Positions 1 through 7,394 of a DNA stretch of 20,730 nt are shown here, piece after piece. The position numbers and the translations under genes are program-made. The stretch spans positions 1 to 20,730 of the forward strand of contig JBKJTJ010000102.1 of assembly GCA_046590855.1 (NCBI GenBank), read 5' to 3'. Source of the DNA: JACMOY01 sp046590855. Its GTDB lineage: Bacteria; Actinomycetota; Actinomycetes; Actinomycetales; Angustibacteraceae. Position 1 is the first letter of the stretch. Each line of letters opens with the position of its first letter. Below the pieces are notes generated by a model that worked only from the letters and a program-made list of their open reading frames with translations, was not told the DNA's origin and ran no database searches.

Positions 1-113
1 AGCGCGTCGGTGCCGTCGCTGGCGGTGACCACGTCGTACCCCGCGGCCTGCAGCTTGAAGCTGACCAGCTCGCGGATGTCGCGGTCGTCGTCCGCCACGA
101 GCACCGAGGTCAC
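1..113 (-). CDS. Response regulator receiver domain, N-terminal fragment (runs off left edge)
   Basis: Only the first 37 codons lie in the window. From the GTG at 113-111 the protein begins MTSVLVADDDRDIRELVSF and continues to a TASDGTDAL segment. This is the start of a CheY-like receiver: the hydrophobic first strand, then the acidic DDD cluster that holds Mg2+, then helix 1 and strand 2. The phosphorylated aspartate and any output domain lie outside the window. A GGGAG sequence six bases upstream supports this start. A second in-frame GTG at 134 would add MTWWEWD, which is unlike the family. It follows rho in the same direction after a palindromic terminator-like sequence. It could be a stand-alone receiver or a full transcription regulator. 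Family assignment is firm, role unknown. Confidence 0.8.
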   Translation of the reverse strand, partial: MTSVLVADDDRDIRELVSFKLQAAGYDVVTASDGTDA

Positions 114-197
114 GTCCCACTCCCACCACGTCACGCCGCCTGGTGCGGCTGTGCCCTCATGTGGTCGGCAGCGTCGTCACCGGACTTGAGGCGGTGG

Positions 198-229
198 CCG
201 GCGCCCGCGGCAGCTGCCGCGGACGCCGG
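198..229 (-). terminator. Palindromic hairpin after rho, probable terminator
   Basis: Six bases after the rho stop is a 32-bp inverted repeat with a single mismatched pair (204/223). Its core, CCGCGGCAGCTGCCGCGG, is perfectly palindromic (205-222). In RNA it would fold into a very GC-rich stem with a tiny loop. No T-tract follows on the minus strand, so it would be the U-less type often proposed for high-GC actinobacteria. It could also be a 3' stabilising hairpin. Confidence 0.55.
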
Positions 230-234
230 GTGGT

Positions 235-2184
235 TCAGTCCTCGTCGCGCTTGCCGGGCACGGGGGTGGTCTTCTGCACCTGCATGAGGAACTCGGTGTT
301 GCTCTTGGTCGACTTCATCTTGTCGAGCAGCAGCTCGAGCGCCTGCTGGGAGTCCAGTGCGGTGAGCACGCGCCGCAGCTTCCAGGCGACCTGCAGCTCC
401 TCGCGCCCTAGCAGGATCTCTTCGCGCCGGGTGCCCGAGGGGTTGACGTCGACGGCCGGGAAGATGCGCTTCTCGGACAGCCGACGGTCCAGGCGCAGCT
501 CCATGTTGCCGGTGCCCTTGAACTCCTCGAAGATCACCTCGTCCATCTTCGACCCCGTGTCGACCAGGGCCGTCGCCAGGATCGTCAGCGACCCGCCGTT
601 CTCGATGTTGCGCGCCGCACCGAAGAAGCGCTTCGGCGGGTACAGCGCGCTGGAGTCGACGCCACCGGACATGATCCGGCCGCTGGCCGGTGCCGCGAGG
701 TTGTACGCCCGGCCCAGGCGGGTGATGGAGTCGAGCAGCACGACGACGTCGTGGCCCATCTCGACCAGGCGCTTGGCCCGCTCGATCGCCAGCTCGGCGA
801 CCGTGGTGTGGTCGTCGGCGGGGCGGTCGAAGGTCGAGGCGATGACCTCACCCTTCACCGCCCGCTGCATGTCGGTGACCTCCTCGGGCCGCTCGTCGAC
901 GAGGACGACCATGAGGTGGACCTCGGGGTTGTTGATCGAGATCGCGTTCGCGATCGCCTGCAGGATCAGCGTCTTGCCGGCCTTGGCGGGACTGACGATC
1001 AGGCCGCGCTGGCCCTTGCCGATCGGGGTGATCAGGTCGATGATCCGCGTCGTCAGGATGCCCGGCTCGGTCTCGAGCCGCAGCCGCTCCTGCGGGTAGA
1101 GCGGGGTGAGCTTGCCGAACTCGACGCGCGAGCGCGACTGCTCGGGCGTCATCCCGTTGATCGTGTCCAGTCGCACCAGGGCGTTGAACTTGCTGCGCAT
1201 GCCCTGGCCTTGCGGCAGCTGCTCGCCCTCACGCGGCTGGCGGACCGCACCGGTGACGGCGTCGCCCTTGCGCAGGCCGTTCTTCTTCACCTGGCTCAGC
1301 GAGACGTAGATGTCGCCCGGGCCGGGCAGGTAGCCCGACGTCCGGACGAACGCGTAGCTGTCCAGGACGTCGACGATGCCCGCGACCGGCAGCAGGACGT
1401 CGTCGTCCGACACCTCGACCGGCTCGTCGCCACCCTGGGCCAGGGGCAGGTCACTGCCCCGACCGCGGCGCTTGCGGTCGCGGTAGCGGCCGCGACGGCG
1501 ACGGCCGGTGCCGTCGTCCTCGTCGTCCGGGTACCGGTTGTTGCTGTCCGGCCGGTTGCCGGCCTCGACTCGAGCCGGTGCGTTGTCACCACGGTTGTCC
1601 GGGCGGTTGTCACCACGGTTGTCCGGGCGACTGTCCCCCCGGTTGTCCGGGCGGTTGTCCCCCCGGTTGTCCGGGCGACTGTCCCCCCGGTTGTCGGAGC
1701 GGTTGCCGCGGTTGTCGGTGCGCTGGCGATCCCCGCGAGCGGGGCGCTCACGCTGCTGACGCTCGCCGTTCTGCTCCCCCGACGGCACGTTCTCGTGCGC
1801 GTCCTGGCGGCTCTCGGTGGCCGCAGGCGCCACGGCTGCCTGCTCGGGCGCCGCGGCGGGCGGTGGTGCGGTGGTCGCGCTGCTCGCGCGGTCGAGACCC
1901 GCGAGGACGGCGACCTCGGCCGCGACGTCCTGCGCACGGGAGACGCGCGCCGGTGCGGCTGCGCCACCCGAGCCGGTGTGGGCGGCTGCGCCACCCGAGC
2001 GGCGGGTGCCGATGGCAGCGACCAGGTCGCTCTTGCGCATCTTGCCCGTGCCGCTGATCCCGAGCTCGGCCGCGATGGCCTGCAGCTCGGGCAGTCGCTT
2101 GGTGCTCAGCCCGGAGGCCGAGCGGGTCGAGCCGTTCGCGTCGGCGGCTGCCGGCGCTGTGACTCGATCGGTGGTGTCTGTCAC
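235..2184 (-). CDS. rho: Transcription termination factor Rho
   Basis: Rho is a hexameric RNA-dependent ATPase that ends transcription of untranslated RNA. The 649-residue protein is longer than E. coli Rho (419) because of an actinobacterial insert. Domains in order: a Rho-N/SAP-like helical domain at about 25-58; an Ala/Pro-rich then Arg/Asp/Asn/Gly-rich disordered region at about 62-245, containing an eight-residue GD(S/N)RPDNR repeat at 167-201; a cold-shock-type RNA-binding domain at about 260-335; and the ATPase core with Walker A SPAKAGKT at 398-405, Walker B VVVLLDS at 480-486, and conserved KGTGNMEL and RRLSEKRIFPA segments. I chose the GTG at 2184 because AAGGA lies six bases upstream and the Rho-N domain starts shortly after. 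The reading frame stays open far upstream, but that part only shadows thrB. It sits downstream of hom-thrC-thrB, as in mycobacteria. Confidence 0.97.
   Translation of the reverse strand: MTDTTDRVTAPAAADANGSTRSASGLSTKRLPELQAIAAELGISGTGKMRKSDLVAAIGTRRSGGAAAHTGSGGAAAPARVSRAQDVAAEVAVLAGLDRASSATTAPPPAAAPEQAAVAPAATESRQDAHENVPSGEQNGERQQRERPARGDRQRTDNRGNRSDNRGDSRPDNRGDNRPDNRGDSRPDNRGDNRPDNRGDNAPARVEAGNRPDSNNRYPDDEDDGTGRRRRGRYRDRKRRGRGSDLPLAQGGDEPVEVSDDDVLLPVAGIVDVLDSYAFVRTSGYLPGPGDIYVSLSQVKKNGLRKGDAVTGAVRQPREGEQLPQGQGMRSKFNALVRLDTINGMTPEQSRSRVEFGKLTPLYPQERLRLETEPGILTTRIIDLITPIGKGQRGLIVSPAKAGKTLILQAIANAISINNPEVHLMVVLVDERPEEVTDMQRAVKGEVIASTFDRPADDHTTVAELAIERAKRLVEMGHDVVVLLDSITRLGRAYNLAAPASGRIMSGGVDSSALYPPKRFFGAARNIENGGSLTILATALVDTGSKMDEVIFEEFKGTGNMELRLDRRLSEKRIFPAVDVNPSGTRREEILLGREELQVAWKLRRVLTALDSQQALELLLDKMKSTKSNTEFLMQVQKTTPVPGKRDED
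1593..1704 (-). repeat. 24-bp in-frame tandem repeat encoding the Rho disordered insert
   Basis: GGTTGTCCGGG (plus-strand reading) occurs at 1593, 1617, 1641 and 1665, and a diverged copy (GGTTGTCGGAG) at 1689. The period is exactly 24 bp, with an alternating half-unit giving a 48-bp super-period. The period is a multiple of three and the units encode alternating GDSRPDNR and GDNRPDNR in Rho, so this is a coding repeat and not a CRISPR array. Confidence 0.85.
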
Positions 2185-2464
2185 GAAGGATCCTTCCCCC
2201 TCGTCGCGCCGCGGCAACGGTGGCCGGGGCGGGGTCGACGCCTGGCACGACGTGCCGAGGCGTGGGCTGCCACGCTGGTTGGGGAGGGCTCGATCGCGGT
2301 CGTCGGACGACTGCGGGTGATCGGGCTTGCCCCCGCCCGGGTGGTGATGCGCCCGGGCCGAATGTGGCGGTGCGTGCGCGGCTGCTGGGTAACTCAGGCA
2401 CCCTGCTGAACCTGCGCGCTCGCTGAGACTAACACCATCGACCAGGCCCGTGTTCCGTTCTCGG
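2185..2464 (-). promoter_or_regulatory. rho leader region: candidate promoter, two hairpins, palindromic ribosome site
   Basis: This 280-bp gap between thrB and rho holds no convincing gene. On the minus strand, GGAAC (2456-2452), 18 bases, then GTT (2433-2431) resembles promoters of the sigma-R/SigH class. A TAGTCT box at 2431-2426 overlaps it and could be a housekeeping -10. Either would give a leader of about 235 nt. Two adjacent hairpins lie in the leader: GCGTGG/CCACGC around a four-base loop (2260-2275) and GGCAC/GTGCC around a three-base loop (2244-2256). The ribosome site is part of a perfect palindrome, GAAGGATCCTTC (2185-2196), so it could be hidden by pairing. Function is inferred. 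E. coli rho also has a long leader and is autoregulated. Confidence 0.4.
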
Positions 2465-3472
2465 TCAGCCCGTCGGCGGTCGGGTCGAGGTGGTCGAGGT
2501 CGAGGTGGTCGAGGCGGCGAGCACCGTGACTCGGGCCGGGTCGCGGCGCAGGCGCGACACCAGCAGCTGCCAGGGGCGGTCGGGGTCGGTGGTGAACGGC
2601 GTGAGCGCAGCGACGTCGGCGTCCTGCTTCTCGGTCGTCGAGAGCACGAGCACGGCGGGCCCCGCGCCGGAGACCACCGCTGCCAGGCCCTGCGCCCGCA
2701 GGGTCTCGACCGCCGTGAGCGTGGCCGGCATCGCGGACCTGCGGTGGTGCTGGTGCAGGCGGTCGCTCGTGGCGGCGTGCAGCAGCATCGGGTCGGTGGT
2801 GAGCGCGTGCACGAGCAGCGCCGAGCGCGCGAGGTTGTAAGCGGCGTCCGCGTGCGTGACGCTCGCTGGCAGCACCGACCGGGCGTGGTGCGTCGCGAGC
2901 CGCCCGGACGGCAGCAGCAGCAGGGGCACCACGTCGGGGTGGACGTCGAGGCGCACCGCGCGCGGGCCGCCCTCGCCGAGCCAGGCGATGGTGGCCCCGC
3001 CGAGCAGGGCCGCGGCCGCGTTGTCCGGGTGGCCCTCGATGGCGGTGGCAGCAGCCAGGACGGCGTCATCCGACGTCCGGGCGCCCGCCAGCGCCCGGGC
3101 GAGGAGCACCCCGGCCACCGCGGCGGCGGCGGAGGAGCCGAGCCCGCGCCCGTGGGGCACCGCGTTCACGCAACGCAGGTGCAGGCCGACCGGCCGGGAG
3201 CGGCCGAGGTCGTCCAGCGTCGCGAGCAGGCTGCGCACGACGAGGTGGCGCTCGTCGCCGGGCAGCTCGCCGGCGCCCTCGCCGCTGACCTCGACGACGA
3301 CACCGGGCCGGTCGAGGACCGTCGCGGTGACCTCGTCGACCAGGTCGAGCGCGAGGCCGAGGCTGTCGAACCCGGGCCCGAGGTTCGCGCTCGTTGCCGA
3401 CACCTCGACCAGAGCCGAGCCCGCCGGTCCACCGCCGGCCACGTCGGTCCCGCGCGCCTCGGCGGCGGTCAT
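2465..3472 (-). CDS. thrB: Homoserine kinase
   Basis: A 335-residue GHMP-family kinase that phosphorylates homoserine with ATP, the penultimate step of threonine synthesis, in the cytoplasm. Seen in the sequence: an N-terminal motif TSANLGPGFDSLG (about residues 27-39), the GHMP ATP-binding loop PHGRGLGSS (106-114), a GHPDNAAAALLGG segment, and the C-terminal glycine motif VSGAGPAVLVLS. The ATG at 3472 shares one base with the thrC stop (TGATG), so translation is probably coupled. A longer upstream reading is open but would bury the start inside thrC. The last residues are a Ser/Thr-rich low-complexity tail (STTSTSTTST), probably disordered. Third gene of hom-thrC-thrB. Confidence 0.95.
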   Translation of the reverse strand: MTAAEARGTDVAGGGPAGSALVEVSATSANLGPGFDSLGLALDLVDEVTATVLDRPGVVVEVSGEGAGELPGDERHLVVRSLLATLDDLGRSRPVGLHLRCVNAVPHGRGLGSSAAAAVAGVLLARALAGARTSDDAVLAAATAIEGHPDNAAAALLGGATIAWLGEGGPRAVRLDVHPDVVPLLLLPSGRLATHHARSVLPASVTHADAAYNLARSALLVHALTTDPMLLHAATSDRLHQHHRRSAMPATLTAVETLRAQGLAAVVSGAGPAVLVLSTTEKQDADVAALTPFTTDPDRPWQLLVSRLRRDPARVTVLAASTTSTSTTSTRPPTG

Positions 3473-4557
3473 CAGCCCTGCAGGCCGAGGGCCCCGGCAG
3501 CGGTCATCGCGTCGACGGGCACGCGCACCGGGACGACGTCCGCGCCGTCTGCCGTGCGCAGCGCCCACTGCGGGTCCTTGAGCCCGTGCCCGGTGACCGT
3601 GCAGACGACGGTGAGTCCGGTGCGCAGCCCACCGGCGGCGTGCACCTTGAGCAGTCCGGCGACCCCCGAGGCCGACGCCGGCTCGACGAAGACGCCCTCA
3701 CGGCTGGACAGCCAGCGGTGAGCAGCCAGGATCTCGGCGTCGCTGACGGCGTCGATGCGGCCGTCGCTGTCGTCACGGGCCCGCAGGGCCTGCTGCCAGG
3801 AGGCAGGGTTGCCGATCCGGATCGCCGTGGCGATGGTGTCGGGCTGGTCGACGGGGTGCCCCAGGACGATCGGAGACGCGCCCTCGGCCTGGAACCCCCA
3901 CATCGCGGGCGTCCGCGACGCCGGCCCGGGACGCTGTGCGTCAGAGGTGTACTCGCAGTAGCCCTTCCAGTAGGCCGTGATGTTGCCGGCGTTGCCGACC
4001 GGCAGGCAGTGGACGTCGGGAGCGTCGCCCAGCGCGTCGACGACCTCGAACGCCGCGGTCTTCTGGCCCTCGATGCGGTAGGGGTTGACCGAGTTGACCA
4101 GCTCGACCGGGTAGGACTCGGCCAGCTTGCGGGCCAGGGTCAGGCAGTCGTCGAAGTTGCCGTCGACCTGCAGCAGCGTGGCCCCGTGCGCGACCGCCTG
4201 GCTGAGCTTGCCCATCGCGATCTTGCCGTCGGGGACCAGGACGCCGCAGGCCATCCCCGCCGCGGTGGCGTAGGCGGCCGCGGACGCTGACGTGTTGCCG
4301 GTCGAGGCGCAGATGACGGCCTTGGCGCCCGCCTGGGCGGCGCGCGAGATGGCCATCGTCATTCCGCGGTCCTTGAACGAGGCCGTCGGGTTCATCCCCT
4401 CGACCTTGAGCAGCACCCGGCACCCGGTCAGCTCCGAGAGGTGCCGCGCGGGCACCAGCGGGGTGCCGCCCTCACCGAGGGTGATGACCGGGGTCTGGTC
4501 GTCGACCGGCAGCCGGTCGCGGTACTCCTCGATGACGCCTCGCCACGGCACGGCCAC
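3472..4557 (-). CDS. thrC: Threonine synthase
   Basis: A PLP enzyme of 361 residues that converts O-phosphohomoserine to threonine. The PLP lysine is K62 in SFKDRGM (60-66). Other family motifs are ASTGNTSASAAAYA, SVNPYRIEGQKT and the phosphate-binding VGNAGNI loop. The length and the EGGTPLVPA start region match the short bacterial ThrC class rather than the long yeast/E. coli class. I chose the GTG at 4557 because GGGGGAG, within the 3' end of hom, sits five bases upstream. It begins two bases after the hom stop. Another GTG at 4551 is possible. It is translationally linked to hom on one side and thrB on the other. Confidence 0.95.
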   Translation of the reverse strand: MAVPWRGVIEEYRDRLPVDDQTPVITLGEGGTPLVPARHLSELTGCRVLLKVEGMNPTASFKDRGMTMAISRAAQAGAKAVICASTGNTSASAAAYATAAGMACGVLVPDGKIAMGKLSQAVAHGATLLQVDGNFDDCLTLARKLAESYPVELVNSVNPYRIEGQKTAAFEVVDALGDAPDVHCLPVGNAGNITAYWKGYCEYTSDAQRPGPASRTPAMWGFQAEGASPIVLGHPVDQPDTIATAIRIGNPASWQQALRARDDSDGRIDAVSDAEILAAHRWLSSREGVFVEPASASGVAGLLKVHAAGGLRTGLTVVCTVTGHGLKDPQWALRTADGADVVPVRVPVDAMTAAGALGLQG

Positions 4558-4559
4558 GA

Positions 4560-5885
4560 CTACTCCCCCTCGACGCGCATGACGCTGGTGACGGCCTGGA
4601 CGACGTCGAGGTCGGCGAGCGCGTCGACCGTGGCCGACAGGGCGGCGTCGCTGGCCCGGTGGGTGACCACGACCAGCTGGGCCCGGGGACCGCCGTCCGG
4701 CCCCGGCTGCAGCTGCTGACGCACCGTCTCGATCGAGACGGCGTGGTCGGCGAACACCTGGGCCACCTGCGCCAGCACGCCCGGACGGTCGGCGACGTCG
4801 AGACTGACGTGGTAGCGGGTGATGGTCAGGCCCATGGGCAGCACGGGCAGCTGCGCGTACGCCGACTCCCCCGGGCCGCGGCCGCCGGCGACCCGGTGGC
4901 GGGCGACGGCCACAAGATCGCCCAGAACGGCGCTGGCGGTGGGTTCTCCGCCCGCACCGCGGCCGTAGAACATCAGCTCGCCGGCGGCCTCGGCCTCGAC
5001 GAACACGGCGTTGAACGCGCCGCGGACGCCCGCCAGCGGGTGCCGCCTCGGGATCATCGCCGGGTGGACGCGCACGGTGATACCGGCGTCCGCGCCCGAC
5101 CCGACCCGCTCGCAGATGGCGAGCAGCTTGACGACGCAGTCCATCTCGCGCGCGGCCGCGACGTCGGCCGCGGTGACCTCGGTGATGCCCTCGCGGTACA
5201 CCTCGCCAGCCGCGACCCGGGTGTGGAACGCCAGCGACGCCAGGATCGCCGCCTTCGCCGCGGCGTCGAAACCCTCGACGTCCGCGGTCGGGTCGGCCTC
5301 GGCGTACCCCAGGGCCTGGGCCTGCTCGACGGCGTCGCCGAGCCCGGCGCCGGTGGTGTCCATCTGGTCGAGCACGTAGTTGGTGGTGCCGTTGACGATG
5401 CCGAGCACCCGCTGGACGCGGTCGCCCGCGAGCGAGTCGCGCACCGGACGCACGATCGGGATGGCGCCGGCCACCGCGGCCTCGAAGTACAGGTCGACAC
5501 CGTGCTCGGCCGCTGCGGCGTACAGCGTCGGGCCGTCCTGGGCCAGCAGCGCCTTGTTGGCGGTGACCACCGACGCGCCGTGACGCATCGCGTCCAGGAT
5601 GAGCGTGCGGGCGGGTTCGATCCCACCGATCACCTCGATCACGACGTCGGCGCGCGTGACGAGCTCGGCGGCGTCGGTGGTGAACAGCGCGGGGTCGACG
5701 CCGCTGCCGCTGCGGTCGCGGCCGACCCGGCGCACGGCGATGCCGACGACCTCGAGCCGGGCCCCGCTGCGGGCGGCCAGCTCGTCGGCGTCCCGCAGCA
5801 GCAGCCGGGCAACCTCCGTGCCGACGACACCGCACCCGAGCAGCGCGACGCGCAGGGCCCGCACGGGCGGTTCAGACTGCGACAC
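4560..5885 (-). CDS. hom: Homoserine dehydrogenase with C-terminal ACT domain
   Basis: This 441-residue enzyme reduces aspartate semialdehyde to homoserine with NAD(P)H, committing carbon to threonine and methionine. The Rossmann motif GCGVVG is at 17-22. It is followed by EVIGGIEPA, VVTANKALLA, GIVNGTTNYVL and the DPTADVEGFDAAAK catalytic segment. The last 90 or so residues (from LDVADRPGVLAQVA) form an ACT domain, which in this family senses threonine, so feedback inhibition is expected though not shown. The GTG at 5885 has AGGGGG five bases upstream. It is monofunctional, with no aspartokinase part. The gap to lysA is 90 bp, so it is probably cotranscribed with it. Confidence 0.96.
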   Translation of the reverse strand: MSQSEPPVRALRVALLGCGVVGTEVARLLLRDADELAARSGARLEVVGIAVRRVGRDRSGSGVDPALFTTDAAELVTRADVVIEVIGGIEPARTLILDAMRHGASVVTANKALLAQDGPTLYAAAAEHGVDLYFEAAVAGAIPIVRPVRDSLAGDRVQRVLGIVNGTTNYVLDQMDTTGAGLGDAVEQAQALGYAEADPTADVEGFDAAAKAAILASLAFHTRVAAGEVYREGITEVTAADVAAAREMDCVVKLLAICERVGSGADAGITVRVHPAMIPRRHPLAGVRGAFNAVFVEAEAAGELMFYGRGAGGEPTASAVLGDLVAVARHRVAGGRGPGESAYAQLPVLPMGLTITRYHVSLDVADRPGVLAQVAQVFADHAVSIETVRQQLQPGPDGGPRAQLVVVTHRASDAALSATVDALADLDVVQAVTSVMRVEGE

Positions 5886-5947
5886 GGGATCCCCCTCTCG
5901 GCGACGGCGGGCTCATCATGATCGGGGCCGGCTGCGGACGGCTGGCG

Positions 5948-5966
5948 CGGTCCACCATCCGGACCG
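5948..5966 (-). terminator. Small hairpin after lysA
   Basis: CGGTCC and GGACCG form a six-bp stem around a seven-base loop, starting 9 bases after the lysA stop. No T-tract follows. It may be a weak terminator or an intercistronic stability element between lysA and hom. A chance hairpin cannot be excluded in DNA this GC-rich. Confidence 0.25.
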
Positions 5967-5975
5967 GCGCGCCGC

Positions 5976-7394
5976 TCACCCGACGTCCAGGGCGAGCAGG
6001 TCGTTCTCGGTCTCACGGCGGACGACGACCCGCACCCGACCGTCCCGCACGGCCAGCACTGGTGGCCTCGGGACGTGGTTGTACTGGCTGGCCATGCTGC
6101 GGCAGTAGGCGCCAGTGCCCGGGACGGCGATCAGGTCACCGCCGGCGACGTCGCCGGGCAGGAACTCGTCCTTGACGATCACGTCACCGCTCTCACAGTG
6201 CTTGCCGACGACGCGGGTCAGGACGGGGGCCGCGGTCGAGGCCCGTCCGGCGAGGGTGGCCGAGTAGTCCGCGTCGTAGAGGGCGGTGCGGATGTTGTCG
6301 CTCATGCCGCCGTCGACGGCGACGTAGCGACGTGAGGCGCCTCCGTCGAGGTCGACGTCCTTGACGGTGCCCACCCGGTAGAGCGTGAACGTGCTGGGCC
6401 CGGCGATCGCGCGGCCCGGCTCGGTCGAGATGCGCGGGACGTCGACGCCGAGCGAGGCGCACTCCTTGGCGATGATCTCGGCCATGCCAGCGGCCAGGTC
6501 GGCGACCGGCATCGGGTCGTGCTCGGTGGTGTAGGCGATGCCGAACCCGCCGCCGATGTCGAGCTCGGGCAGAACGGTGCCGTGCTCGCGCACGACGTCG
6601 GCGTGCAGGCCCAGCACCCGTCGGGCGGCGACCTCGAAGCCCTGGACGTCGAAGATCTGCGACCCGATGTGGGAGTGCAGGCCGCGCAGCTCGAGCTCGG
6701 GTCTCGCAAGTACCCGCGAGACTGCCTGCGCTGCAACGCCTCCGGTCAGTGAGAGGCCGAACTTCTGGTCCTCGTGGGCGGTGGCGATGTAGGAGTGGGT
6801 GTGGGCCTCGACGCCGACCGTGACGCGCAGCAGCACCGGCGCCCGCACCCCTCGCGCGGCGGCGGCGTCCGCCACCCGGTCGATCTCGTCGAGCGAGTCG
6901 ACGACGATCCGACCGATGCCGAGGTCGAGCGCACGCGCGATCTCGGCATCGCTCTTGTTGTTGCCGTGCAACCCGATCCGGGCCGGGGGCACCTCGGCCC
7001 GCATCGCCACGGCCAGCTCACCGCCGCTGCAGGTGTCGAGGAACAGCCCCTCCTCGACCACCCACCGCGCGACCTCGGTGCACAGGAACGCCTTGCCGGC
7101 GTAGTAGACGTCGGCGCCTCCGCACAGGCCCTTGAACGCGGCATCGAAGGCCGAGGCGAAACCTCTTGCGCGAGAACGGAAGTCGTCCTCGTCCAGGACG
7201 TACGCCGGGGTACCGAACTCGGCTGCCACCGCGTCGACGCCAGCCCCGCCGACTTCCAGCGCCCCGTCGTCGCGGCGGCGCACCGACGACGCCCAGAGCG
7301 AGGGCACGAGGGCGTTCACGTCGCCCGGGGGGCGTAGCCAGGACGGCGCGGCGTACCCGTCCGCGTGCAGCGAGCCGGCCTCGTGCGCGCGCAC
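5976..7394 (-). CDS. lysA: Diaminopimelate decarboxylase
   Basis: A fold-III PLP decarboxylase (472 residues) that turns meso-diaminopimelate into lysine and CO2. The PLP lysine is K101 in YYAGKAF. Later motifs are HSHIGSQIFD, the phosphate-binding DIGGGFGIAYT, EPGRAIAG, and GKHCESGD with the active-site cysteine given by the dimer partner. The GTG at 7394 overlaps the argS stop by one base (TAGTG), so coupled translation is likely. The frame is open much further upstream, but that is a shadow of argS. The argS-lysA pair is a known actinobacterial operon arrangement (for example in Corynebacterium). Confidence 0.96.
   Translation of the reverse strand: MRAHEAGSLHADGYAAPSWLRPPGDVNALVPSLWASSVRRRDDGALEVGGAGVDAVAAEFGTPAYVLDEDDFRSRARGFASAFDAAFKGLCGGADVYYAGKAFLCTEVARWVVEEGLFLDTCSGGELAVAMRAEVPPARIGLHGNNKSDAEIARALDLGIGRIVVDSLDEIDRVADAAAARGVRAPVLLRVTVGVEAHTHSYIATAHEDQKFGLSLTGGVAAQAVSRVLARPELELRGLHSHIGSQIFDVQGFEVAARRVLGLHADVVREHGTVLPELDIGGGFGIAYTTEHDPMPVADLAAGMAEIIAKECASLGVDVPRISTEPGRAIAGPSTFTLYRVGTVKDVDLDGGASRRYVAVDGGMSDNIRTALYDADYSATLAGRASTAAPVLTRVVGKHCESGDVIVKDEFLPGDVAGGDLIAVPGTGAYCRSMASQYNHVPRPPVLAVRDGRVRVVVRRETENDLLALDVG

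Noticed and set aside
1593..1704. Regular 24-bp repeats as a possible CRISPR array
   Set aside because: The repeats have no spacers, are in frame within rho, and encode a repeating octapeptide. There are no cas genes.
1748..2401. 217-codon minus-strand frame across the rho leader, starting GTG 2401
   Set aside because: It runs into rho in another frame, is Arg/Pro-rich with no recognisable domain, and is typical of stop-poor high-GC shadows.
2185..3069. Open reading extending rho upstream to a 944-residue protein
   Set aside because: The extra part is an Arg/Pro/Ser-rich antisense-type shadow of thrB. The family N-terminal domain starts just after GTG 2184, which has AAGGA six bases upstream.
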